This document shows, one piece after another, positions 21,050-31,217 of a stretch of 64,000 nucleotides of DNA. Below the pieces are notes generated by a model. That model was not told the DNA's origin. It ran no database searches and worked only from the letters and a program-made list of their open reading frames with translations. Position numbers and translations under genes: made by a program. Source of the DNA: Mytilinidion resinicola (lineage: Eukaryota; Ascomycota; Dothideomycetes; Mytilinidiales; Mytilinidiaceae); the NCBI RefSeq assembly GCF_010093595.1, contig NW_022985443.1, forward strand, positions 274,688-338,687, given 5' to 3'. Within the stretch, counting starts at the first letter, position 1. Each line of letters starts with the position of its first letter.

Positions 21050-24000
21050 ATGGAGCTCGCAGCAATTGGACTTGCATCCAACGTCATCCAATTCGTCGAA
21101 GTTGGTTTCAAAATCGTCGCCATATCCAAAACCATCCACGACTCTACGTCCAGAGCACCACGGCGTAATGACGAGCTCAACGCTCTCGTAACCAACCTCT
21201 CCGTACAAACTAAGGAAGCCATGGCCAATTGTTCTATATTGAGAGGATCCGGTGCGGCGTTAGAGCTCGTCGAGCAATGCAAGCAACTGAATGAGGAGAT
21301 CAGGCCCGTTCTGGATAAGCTGTAAGTCCGAGATAGGCGGTCGCACTGGACCCTTTTCTCTGCAGCCGTCAGGAACTATGCAAAGAAAGATGCCATTAAG
21401 GATTTTGAGCAACGTTTGCAGCAGCTCAGCACGGGCTTGAGCAGCTGTTTTACCATGCAGCTCCTCGAGAATGACTCGAGTTTCGGAGAACTGCTGCGCA
21501 AAAATCTTCATTAGCAAGTTCACACGGAAAGGGAAATCAAGCAGCTCGGGTTGAACACAAAGAAGACGCTTGAAGAGCTCAGCGCTTCGTCTGCCGCGCA
21601 GTCGGGAATGCTCGACAAGGTCTCCCATCTGCTCGAGCTAAGCAAACAAAATGAGACGTTTGCTGCCGAGCAGCGTCTCTTGGAATCATTATACTTCGAC
21701 CAATTAAACTCCAGATATGGGACTGTGAAAGAAGCGCGTGAAAGAAGCGCATGAAAGACGTTTGAATGGATTCTGAAGGGCGGCGAGCATGGCAGCGGCC
21801 ACGGACATAAATTTAGGTTCAATGAATGGCTTCGAACCGGTCGACCGGACAGCAATGTTTTCTGGATATCAGGACGGCCAGGAAGTGGTAAGAGCACCTT
21901 GATGAAGTACCTTTGGCGCAACACGGATGTGGAGAAGGGCCTTCAAGGGTGGGCTGGCGATCGGACATTAATCAGATTGAACTTCTTTTTCTGGGCTGCA
22001 GGGTCGTCTCTTGAGAAGTCTCGCAAGGGATTGTTACGATCTCTGTTATTCCAAATCCTTCGAAGAGTCCCCAATATAATCAGAATTGTCTGCCATGAAA
22101 AGCTCAAAGAAGCCAAAAGAAGTATTGACGGCGGTATCTTGTGTGAGGGAGTGTTCTGGGAGGAGTCCGAGCTTGTATCAACCCTGATTGATGTTGTAGA
22201 GAAGGCGATATCTTCGCCATTCTGTCTCTGCTTCTTCATGGATGGTCTGGACGAATACGATGGTAGTAGTCTTGAAATCGTCGGAATCATCAAACGACTT
22301 GCTGAGATCGCCGATGTCAAGCTCTACATCGCTAGTCGCCCTTTATCCATTTTCGGCGATCATTTTGGACAAGATGACCGATGGAATCTTCCAATTCACA
22401 AGCTTACCGAGGACGATATTAGGTTGTATACCAGAGACACACTGGAAGCGAACAAGACGTTTCGCCATATATCTCAAAATGACGGCCGTTACCAGGACCT
22501 TGTCGCGGAAATAGTGGAAAATGCCCATGGCGTTTTCCTCTGGGTTACTCTTGTCATTCGCTCGCTGCTCGTTGGAATTACCGCCAAAGATCAAATCGAA
22601 TTCTTGCAAGGTAGATTTCGTGATATTCCGCAGGATCTCAACGATATGTACGAACAAATCTTGAAGAAAATTGATCCAGTGTACAAGGCACATGCAGCCA
22701 AAATCTTCTTGATATTAGCCTACCAAGGGACTACATTGAACAGCAGCGTAAAATTTTGGCCAGTGTTGATGTTCTACTACCTCGATGCTGAAGTAAAAGA
22801 CTTCAGCGTGAAACTCGCGATCCAGGATGTTTCTGAAGACCAAGTACTGGAAAGATACAACGAAACATGCCGGACCATAAATAAAGTTTGCAGTGGACTG
22901 GTCGAGGCCGCTGCTGCTGGGACTGAAAAACGTAAATACTGGAACTACTTAAAGCCACCGTTCTTCATCCACCAATCGGCTAAGGAGTATCTGCAAGCTC
23001 ACACTACTAGCTCATTTCTCAGGAGCGGCATTCCGCTTGGCTTTTGCGTCCATGAATACATTTGTCATTCGTCGCTGGTGCTGCTCAAAAGTTTTCCTTG
23101 GAGAGGAGGGAGGCCACATCATGTCGTAGCTCGTACCAAGTGTTTGTTGGTTTATGCCATTATGTTGCATTCGGAGAGTGTTGATGCCGCGGTAGAAGAC
23201 CAGCTCATGGCAAAACTTGACCTCGTACTACAGCATCTCAATTATGGTAGCGAAGCATCATGTTCGGCGGTATGGACGGGCAACGCCCCCAGATTTGTAG
23301 AATTTGGGTTTTTCAGAGCAACGATACTAGACGCCGCAGTGATTGAAGAAAAACTCAGATATGTGGAAAAGAGACTGGAAGAGAATCCCACGTTGCTCAA
23401 GGAACGTGAAGGAAAGCCGGGGCTTCTCACCCAAGCAGTGCCTTACGGGCTAGGGCTAGGACCGGAGTCGATGGGATTAGTCAAAATGCTCTTTGACCAT
23501 GAGGCGGATCCCAACATACTGCACGCAGGGGTAAGCGCCTGGGAGTTCATCCTGATGAAACTGGATGCAACTTCGGAAAACCCGAGCTATCAGCTCCAAG
23601 ACCAGTGGTTTAATTATGTGAGATTATTCATAGTTAAGGGGGCAAATACTAGTATAGAATGTGGAGCCTTCGAAAACGATGGACAGAGAGCTGGCGCCTC
23701 TCGAGAGGACGAAGAGGTCGAGACCCAGACACAGTGTCTCCAGCAAAGCCTGGACACGATTCTGGCCAAAACGGCCATATCAAAATCAGATGTAACGATG
23801 CTATGATTTGCGGAGCAGTGCCGGAAGCTCACGGACGAGTGCATGGACACTCTCAACTCGGTGAAAGCCACAAAGGATCGTTCGCGTGGGAGGATCTTGG
23901 TCGTGGCGCTTAAGAAAATGCTGAAGAAGGAAAAGATTGTGGCGCTTCAGAAACCGCTAGATTCTATGCGGGCGGAGATAATGGTGAAGAGGATGGAGCA

Positions 24001-25060
24001 GATACAGAGTGTTACGAGTTATGAACAGGTTCTTAGGGACGCGCTTCGGGAAATCCAGGATAAGAGCGATTCTCACTTCGCGGAGAACAGAAGGGTTCGG
24101 AATGGTGTGGAGCAGACGTTGCATGAGATCCGACGCCAGTTGGAACGGTTCGTTAGCCAAGGTCTTCTCGCTCTCGTCAAATGCCTACCTTGGGCGAAAT
24201 GTGCGCCCGGCGATTTCGCGCCAAGTAATGTAAGGGAGTTCAATAGACGAGCAGACATGAACGATATAGTCTCCTATATCGTGTTCTCAGACCCTCCGAT
24301 CGGACTATCCCAACATATATCGTTACTCTCTGGCTTGGAGATAGCACTAGAACAGCTGTCACAACGACTCTTGGACCCTGGCCTACCCTATAACATCCTG
24401 TACGATATGGTAGCATCGTATATTGATTTTTGCCCACACCAAATGACGATGTTGGCATTCGCTGTTTTCATTAGAAGCGGTCAAGGCGTCACACTCCGGA
24501 GGCACAGGTGAGCCAAAGATGAGTATATTGATGCGTTTATTGATGCGATACTGATGCAGAACCCTGCGCTGGTCGATGGGCCGGGAGGAGGAGCGACACT
24601 ACTGGAGTATGCTTTTCGTGGCAATTGGACCCTGAATGTGGCCGACAGGCTTTCCATATTTCAGATTCTATTCAAACATGGCGCAGACCCTCACAAAGCG
24701 AAACTGGGCAATACGCCTTGGGAAACTCTTTTGGAACATGTTTGTCTTCTTCCTAGATATGATGTCCGTAGATATCGAGTCGGTTCACTGGAAGATTGGC
24801 GAACTCCCTTGGTGCGGTATATCGAGGAGTTCTTGCGTCATGGTCCAAGGTTAAGACAACAATGTAACATAAGAGGGAAACTAGGCCAGGGGGTTCAAGC
24901 CATTGTTCCTATCGTAATCGTCAAAGAAGCATTCAGTGAACAACAAGTCACTCGTTTGATCGAGATAGACGATGAAGAGGAAGAGAAGAGGCGACGGGGG
25001 TCATGGAATTGTATGAGTTGCTTTGGTCGAAGGACGAAGGGATACAACCAGCTCCCTTGA
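21050..25060 (+). pseudogene. NACHT-type STAND (NLR-like) NTPase with four in-frame stops
   Basis: The exon 1 start MELAAIGLASNVIQFVEVG is typical of the helical N-terminal domain of fungal STAND proteins. An intron (21322-21372) leads into a coiled segment, then the NACHT module: FEWILKGG linker, P-loop SGRPGSGKST near 21870, Walker B LCFFMDGLDEYDG near 22230, and the RPLSIF sensor region. The C-terminal part has ankyrin-like pieces (FDHEADPN, FKHGADPHKAKLGNTPWETL). Fungal proteins of this class act in non-self recognition and regulated cell death. One frame runs throughout but carries TAG 21512-21514, TGA 21752-21754, TGA 23804-23806 and TGA 24509-24511. The second lies beside a 13-bp duplication. 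If translated from 21050 it would stop after about 140 residues. Best read as a recently inactivated gene. Confidence 0.75.
21724..21749 (+). repeat. 13-bp tandem duplication in STAND gene
   Basis: GTGAAAGAAGCGC occurs twice in direct succession, just before the in-frame TGA at 21752. It sits where related proteins read AH-x-RTFEWI. Confidence 0.85.
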
Positions 25061-25536
25061 TAGTTGACGAAGGAAGACTTGACGGCTGTTGCGAACAGTA
25101 CGCATCCAGAGAAGGATTTTCTGTGGGGCTTCATGTTCCATTTGGTATTGTTCGGTAGCTCATCTGGAAAACGATTCGACATGTACCGTTCTTTTCATGA
25201 AATTTTCCTTTCACATTCGTCCTTGTTCTGCTAGGCTGTAGTTTCTGGAGAGTGCCTATTCGACTATCGAAGATGTCGTCTAGATATCAGCCGTATGAAT
25301 GGAGCCATGTTTCTAGGTCCAGTGACCTCAAGTTGACATCGTCTGGAGTCCGTCAGGGTTTTTACCTCTGTGCCCAAAGCTTGCACATATCAGCTCTGAT
25401 TTGGAACCTATCTACAATCTCGTTATGTGCAGACCCCAAGATCGCCCAGATCCACCCATCCCTTTTCTGCAATGTTAGTAACTCAGAAGTACCATAACGC
25501 CCACTCCATATCAGACAAATCCGCGCCCACCTCTAC
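25061..25536. other. Convergent intergenic region
   Basis: The STAND frame stays open for some 60 codons after a TGA-TAG pair at its end, which may be residual coding sequence. Otherwise nothing was seen. Confidence 0.35.
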
Positions 25537-26299
25537 TCAATACAAAACGCCCTTCGTACTCATCACCTCTCCCTCCCGCCCGGCGACCCTCGTCGTGGCC
25601 ATCCTCGTCGCAACAGCCAGCGCCTTGAACGCGCTCTCTGCGCGATGATGATCATTGTCCCCCCTCAAGCAATCCACATGCAGCGTAACCCCCGCCGCCT
25701 GCGCAAAGCTCTGCAGACAATGCGGTATCATTTCACAGCTCAAATCCCCAATCTTCTCCCTTTTCAACCCAAGATCTATCACGGAGTATGGACGATTCGA
25801 GAGGTCGATAACCGCGCGTGAAAGGGCTTCGTCGAGGGGACAGTAGGCGCTGCCGAAGCGTGCAAGGCCGGTGGAGGAGCCGAGGGAGGTTTTGAAGGCG
25901 GCGCCGAGCGCGATGAAGGTGTCTTCGGCTGTGTGGTGGTCGTCGACTGAAGCACCAGGCGTTAGCATTCATTCATTCTTCATAACCACCCTTCCTTGCG
26001 CAATTGTGAGATTTTCACGTACTATGTAGGTCCCCTCGACACCTAATCCTCAAACTCCACCCCGCATGTTTCGCTAGCGCATGAATCATATGATCCAGGA
26101 ACCCAATGCCCGAGTCTACATCTATCGTCTGGCTCTTAGAGACCTGCGCCGCATGTCCCTTTGCCTCGCCATTTGTGCGAGCCTCCTCTTCCTCCCCATC
26201 GAGCGGTGGGACGGGACCGCCGTCTAACGAGAGCGCGAGGGAGATCTTTGTTTCGTTGGTGTCGCGCTTCAGCGTTGTGGTTCTTCGTTCGGCGCCCAT
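25537..26299 (-). CDS. HIS3: Imidazoleglycerol-phosphate dehydratase
   Basis: Two exons (26299-26023 and 25946-25537, intron 76 bp) give 228 aa, the usual length for fungal single-domain IGPD. It carries out the sixth step of histidine synthesis, dehydrating imidazoleglycerol phosphate to imidazoleacetol phosphate. Metal-binding signatures are clear: [16 protein letters not shown], the splice-spanning [13 protein letters not shown] and the second [15 protein letters not shown], which supply His and Glu ligands for Mn. The start is the ATG reading MGAERRTT; a TTG further upstream is not expected to be used. It is divergent from RPC19 with 241 bp between ATGs. Confidence 0.96.
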
Positions 26300-26540
26300 A
26301 TTTACAGTATCGCGGGGGTATCCGGAAAGATTGAGGTGAGGATCGAGTGGCAATTGCGGTCGTGATGGGATGGGGTCGAGGTTCTTTGTGGCGGGGAACT
26401 TTTTTCAACGGTGACGAATGAATGAATCGCGGGACCTGATTAGATAAGAAGCTCTAATTTTTACAACCACTACCCTCGAGATCACCAACGCCTTGGTACA
26501 ACAATATAGCGGGGTAGCGATCTCACGATATTCTCTCGAA

Positions 26541-27146
26541 ATGCCGTCAGCGACTCGTGATACCGATGCGACTATGGTAGATGCGCCGGCGGAGGAGGGC
26601 GCCGTGGAGAGCCCAGCACCGGAGGAGGCGGAGGAGCAACGGATCAGGGTGGTATGTGACTTTACAAATGAAGAACATTTGTTGCGGTCTGATTGTAGGA
26701 GAGTTTTGGCTAATGGGATGCCTTGTAGCTTTCCGGTTCAACAGAAGAAGCAGCTTCCTTCGAGTTCGAGAACGAGGATCACACGCTGGGAAATGCGCTG
26801 CGGTACATTATCATGAAGAAGTAAATGCTCCTATTTCGTTACTGCTAGCCGAAACTGGAATTAACACCATGCAGTCCCGATGTCGAGTTCTGCGGCTACT
26901 CCATTCCACATCCCTCAGAAGCAAAAATGCATCTTCGAATCCAGACATATGGTTCGTACATCCACCTCCATGTCCACTCCTCCGTCCTAGGCATTCCTAT
27001 TTTAACGCTTGTGAAAAGACAAAGTAAGCGTCTACGATGTCCTCGAGAAAGGCCTGAACGATCTCTCGGACCTATGTGAAGTCGTGATGGACAAGTTCAC
27101 GATTGCGCGGGACGAGTTCAATGCTAAGAAGGCGAGCACCACCTGA
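26541..27146 (+). CDS. RPC19: RNA polymerase I and III shared subunit AC19
   Basis: Four exons (26541-26651, 26729-26820, 26875-26951, 27019-27146) give 135 aa. The conserved core, related to bacterial alpha N-terminal domain and Rpb11, reads FEFENEDHTLGNALRY, then NPDVEFCGYSIPHPSEAK and MHLRIQTYD, followed by DVLEKGLNDLSDLCE. AC19 pairs with AC40 to seed assembly of Pol I and Pol III in the nucleus. The N-terminal 35 residues are acidic and variable, as is normal. The last junction uses a GTTCGT donor; the phase closes exactly. Essential gene, apparently intact. Ends 166 bp before the convergent complex I gene. Confidence 0.95.
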
Positions 27147-27311
27147 CCACTTCTCTCTCCAAACGGGACGAGACACGGTTTTGGATGCATTCACAGGCGT
27201 TGATCTGCACGGTTCGATTTATGGATGGCGTACGGTAAGGAAAATGGTATTGGCTGGCATATATACAATGTCTTCTGGGTTCGATCCTCTTTCGACTCGA
27301 GTGGGGCGGAT

Positions 27312-28007
27312 CTAGTTCCTTCCCTATACACCCGTTAGCTCTGCTTCTCTTCCAGATGCCTCTCCTCTGTGAAGGGTTTGGGATATATACCTCCAAGAAC
27401 CCATTGATGAAATTCGCCGGCAGCCTCGCCTTCGGCTCCTCCTCCGTGCGGAAGTACTTTAGCACGTGTGTGAGCTGTTTCCAGTAGTTCAGTGTCTCCT
27501 GTTTAACCCATTAGCACTTTGCCCTTTCCCATACCCGTTCCCTTCTATCCGGTGTGTCCTGGATTGTGTATGCGGGCTCGTACTTGAAACTCCTGGTGCG
27601 AATTAAACAACAACACATCCACCGTCTTCAACTGTGCCACATAGCGATGCCTCTCAAACTCTTGCCTTATCTTTGTTCGGATCGTCGGGACGGGGAGGCT
27701 GAGGGAGTACATATTTTGAACTTCGGGTGCCTGTGTCGATAGTCTATTAGCTCATATCCAATCCCCAAGACCATCCAATTTCGCCAATCCAAATCCCTTA
27801 GCCCTTTGTCATATCATTCCGAGTCCATTGAATAATCCGAGAGGGCACACATACAGCTCTGATCCAGTCCCGATACGAATGTAGAACCCTCGTTTTCGCA
27901 TCGCCCCAATTGGCCGCTATACCTTGTTAGCTTTCTGCCTTTATCCCTCTCTTCATTATTAACATACACGAGCGCGTCCGGACAGCGAGGTAGGTCGGGT
28001 TGATCAT
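27312..28007 (-). CDS. NDUFA6: Complex I LYR subunit (NDUFA6/B14, fungal 14.8-kDa subunit)
   Basis: Five exons (28007-27968, 27916-27855, 27730-27584, 27498-27391, 27323-27312) give 122 aa. The sequence matches this subunit strongly: [20 protein letters not shown] (LYR-like motif), [46 protein letters not shown] and [16 protein letters not shown]. It is an accessory subunit of mitochondrial NADH:ubiquinone oxidoreductase that binds the acyl carrier protein. The last coding exon is only 12 nt (Gly-Arg-Asn-stop); without it the protein would run into unrelated intron sequence. All junctions are GT-AG with consistent phases. It is divergent from BUD31 (248 bp between ATGs). Confidence 0.94.
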
Positions 28008-28255
28008 CGTGGGCGGCGTGGGAGCTGGGCGGGTGAGAGGAGTAGTGGGTTGATGTTGCGGCTCCGCGCCCGCGAGCTTGATGCGAGGATGACTAATCAG
28101 TGAAAGTTAACTAGTTATGGAGCTGCATAACTTTCAGCCCACCTTGACATCACTTCATTAACACCCCAACACCAGCTTGCTATCTTATTATTCGACTTCT
28201 CACCACTACCAGCCTACCCAGAGCGAGAAAAGGCTGACCTCACCCCACCGCAACC

Positions 28256-28767
28256 ATGCCCCCAACCCGCACCCACGCGCGCTCCCGCAAACCGCCCCCA
28301 GAAGGCTTCAGCGACATCGAAGACACCCTCCTCGAGTTCAGCAACAAGATGAAGGACGCCGAGAACGCCTCGCACGAGGGAAAGAAAAAGTACGAGACAC
28401 TATGGCCGATCTTCCAGATCACACATCAGCGGAGCCGCTACATCTACGACCTGTACTACGAGAAGGAGGCGATTAGCAAGCCGTTGTATGACTGGTTGAT
28501 CAAGAATGGGTATGCGGATGCGATGCTCATTGCGAAGTGGAAGAAGCAGGGGTATGAGAAGGTATGTACATCCTAGAGGGACGAGAGGAAAAAGTGGGAT
28601 GAAGGCTAACGGGACCGATTTAGCTGTGCTGTCTCCGCTGCATCCAAACCAAAGAGACGAACTTCAGCTCGACCTGCATCTGCCGTGTGCCTAGGGAGCA
28701 GCTGAAGGATGGACAGGATATCCAGTGCGTGAGCTGTGGGTGCCGGGGATGTTCTTCTGGGGACTAG
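28256..28767 (+). CDS. BUD31: Pre-mRNA splicing factor BUD31/G10
   Basis: Two exons (28256-28561, 28624-28767, intron 62 bp) give 149 aa. The N-terminal half reads [16 protein letters not shown], then [20 protein letters not shown], as in all G10 proteins. The second exon encodes the Cys-rich zinc domain ([31 protein letters not shown]). BUD31 sits in the catalytic spliceosome with the NineTeen complex. Highly conserved single-copy gene, intact here. Confidence 0.97.
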
Positions 28768-29205
28768 GCCGCTGTCTTCTCTATTGGCATCGGCATTGAG
28801 ATCCTAGAACGCGGCAGGAAGTCAACCTCCTGATCTATTGGCCGGAAACAAGGGATCGGGCTGGCCGCGGTGAATCGTGAGGGAGGGATCGATGGAGGTA
28901 TGGAGGACGGATTGTTATACCCCAGAGCAACCACATCGACTGCACGGCTACTTCAGATTGCTGCGAGGGTAGAGGTACCCACACCTGCTTTTCAGACACA
29001 CTGGTGTTCTGCAGCTTAGAGTCTGGGATGAGGCTGCTTTATGCTGGACTAAGCTTCATGATCTTGGATGTGATCAGGCGCGTAGAGATTGGGAAAAAGG
29101 TGTGTCGTCACTCACTCGATACCAACTCCGTCATTTTCTTTCTCGACACAAACATACTCATTCATTTTCAGACCCTTAACACGATGTAAAGGCTGCCACA
29201 GCTCA

Positions 29206-29333
29206 GATCAGGCTACCTCTTGACTGACTAGCTGCCTGCGAACTGAGGCCCTCCTGACAGTGTCGGCGAGTGAGCAAGTTTGGCCCCTGCGCTATTAGAT
29301 ACCTAGGTAGAGCCAATTTATCGTATCAAAAAA
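29206..29333 (+). repeat. Direct repeat, first unit
   Basis: CTCTTGACTGACTAGCT, CTCCTGACAGTG and CGAGTGAGCAAG are shared with the unit starting at 29358. The part CTGACAGTG...GAGTGAGCAAG also resembles copies A and B of the dispersed repeat. Confidence 0.7.
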
Positions 29334-29357
29334 ACAATTCAACAGCTTTCACGGTGC

Positions 29358-29484
29358 AAATCTGACTATCTCTTGACTGACTAGCTACCTGCCAGCTGAG
29401 GACCTCCTGACAGTGGCGTCGAGTGAGCAAGATTAGGCCCTGGGTATTAGAAACTTGATTCGAATCCAAAACGTCATATCAAAT
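29358..29484 (+). repeat. Direct repeat, second unit
   Basis: Second unit of the pair with 29206-29333. GTGGCGTCGAGTGAGCAAG is close to the GGTGTCAAGTGGGCAAG of the copy at 63.6 kb. Confidence 0.7.
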
Positions 29485-29582
29485 CACCCAATCCACACTC
29501 TCTTGCCAAACGTCTGTGTACATATATTCACCATCACGCGGGCCCGGCCTTCAACGGCGAATGCAAGACACCCGACATCGTC

Positions 29583-29606
29583 AAAAAAAAAAAAAAAAAA
29601 AAAAAA
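29583..29606. repeat. Homopolymer run of 24 A
   Basis: Uninterrupted A run in non-coding DNA. It could be a retroposition tail, but no source gene is visible upstream. Confidence 0.9.
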
Positions 29607-30122
29607 GGAAAAACAAGAAAAACATGAGCAAAAAACCATGACTGCCGTGCCTTTGAAACCAGTGGTCGCCTCAGGACACAGAAGGTTCGATTATACCAGC
29701 GGCCGCCTAAGGACACAGAGGGTAAGGTTGAGCAGTCACCGGTCCCATAGGGACACAGATGACTTTGTGACTCACGTAGTCATGATTTTGGAGACTTCGG
29801 AAAATTAACAGTTATATCTAGTTACCGTAGGTGAGCCAGAAGAACCTCTCCACTTGCCATGTAATTCAACCCACTATGAACCCTTCAAAAATCTCAACAC
29901 GATGGGAAGGTCGTTCGTTCCACCACAAAATCAGTATTCCCTTTTCCTACACTCCTCTTAACTACCCGCGAGGGTCCTCCCTACATCGCCATTCCACCCG
30001 CAAAACCATCGCATTCACCATGCGACATCGACGACACCCGCACACCCCCTCCCAAGTTCGAACCTCCAGCCCTTCAACATCCCTCGTCCACATCTCCAGC
30101 GCCCTGCCTTACTCCGAAAGAC

Positions 30123-30400
30123 AGAACTCCGATTCACGACCTCGAGCACGTGGTGGCATCCACCTCGTAAACTCCCTCAATCCCCCCCCCGAGGGTGCCT
30201 CAGCACGCCACACACACACACGCGCGCGCAGCGAGGTTACGGCTCCAGCCCAATTTGCAGGTTCTAGCAGCTTTCCTATAGCTGTAAGGCTGTGAGGTCC
30301 GATTCACGACATCACGAACGTGACATGCACTTCTAAAAAAAAAAAAAGATGCGTCTTCATGGGGTGCCCCAATATACGACACACTTGCGCAGCGAGGTCG
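30123..30400 (+). repeat. Diverged tandem duplication
   Basis: Two units of about 120-170 bp. Each starts with TCCGATTCACGAC, contains a homopolymer (C8 or A13) in the middle, and ends with GCGCAGCGAGGT after a CACAC tract. The bodies have diverged strongly. Confidence 0.5.
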
Positions 30401-31217
30401 AAGTTATAGTTAGCTCGATATTGAAGGAGCTACACGTATACAGCGTCTAGGAATACAAGCGGTCAAATTCAGGACCTCAACAACGCTAACTACGTTCATG
30501 GCTTAGAAAGAATCCAACTACCTTGGGCCGCCTTGATACCCCGGCGTGCGCTTGGCAACCAACGTAGAACTGGTACGGACAAGGGGAATCTGACTGTCTA
30601 ATTAAAACAGAGCGCCGCTCAATTACACAGTCTAATCCATGAATTTAGTTTTCTTTAGGTTCCACTACGCCTTAATCTACTAGTTCACAAGTCGTCACCC
30701 CAAAAAACACACGATGCACAAGTTCTTCAATAAGTATACTAAGCTTCATGTTCTACTTTCTGTGAGAAAAAACTCCCACAACCGTCACGCAGTCCTAGCC
30801 TAGCCGTGAAAAAAAAGGCCGTAAAAGCAGCACCCCGGCTCCCCATTTCCTAGGGAATTCATTACGTGTATGTACAAAAGAGCAGACGCATCGTAAGCAA
30901 ATGTAAACAAAAGCAACCCTAGACCAGGCACACCACGGGCGCCGCAATTCGTGACTCAATTAGCGTGGTACCCAATCTCCCATAAAAGCAAAAAGAAGAA
31001 GAAAAAGAAGAAAAAAGAAAAAGGAAAAGTAGGCTCAAAACTCCCAATTGTAGGAAAAGGAGACTGGCAGAGGCGCCGAAGGGTACCCAAGGAGATCAGT
31101 CATGGGTATCATAGTCGTATCATCGTTCATGTTCCCAAGCGCTAGCCAGAAACATACCAAGAGTGTGTGGAGAAAGTAAGTATGTTGTTCGCGTAATCCA
31201 ACGCGTCGGGTATCCAA

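Larger units (their letters stand above)
28768..31217. other. 2.4-kb gene-poor, repeat-rich interval
   Basis: No supported gene. It contains a 24-bp poly-A run (29583-29606), two diverged direct repeats at 29206 and 29358, three AGGACACAG-type motifs near 29673-29757, a diverged tandem duplication at 30123-30400 with CA/CG microsatellite, and an A/G-rich tract near 30988-31028. Part may be 3' UTR of the forkhead gene. Confidence 0.55.

Noticed and set aside
24503..24556. Intron (GTGAGC to GATGCAG, 52 bp) removing the TGA at 24509 in the STAND gene
   Set aside because: Its removal shifts the frame away from NPALVDGPGGGATLLEYAF, while the sequence inside (YIDAFIDAILMQ) itself looks coding.
27270..27290. 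GGGTTCGATCCT resembling a tRNA T-arm
   Set aside because: No D-arm/A-box or acceptor stem upstream. It lies in a gene 3' flank/intron.
29583..29606. Poly-A run as the tail of a retroposed gene or LINE
   Set aside because: No recognisable reverse-transcriptase or processed-gene sequence precedes it.
29831..30295. 154-codon open frame as a gene
   Set aside because: It runs through the microsatellite and tandem-duplication region; composition follows the repeats.
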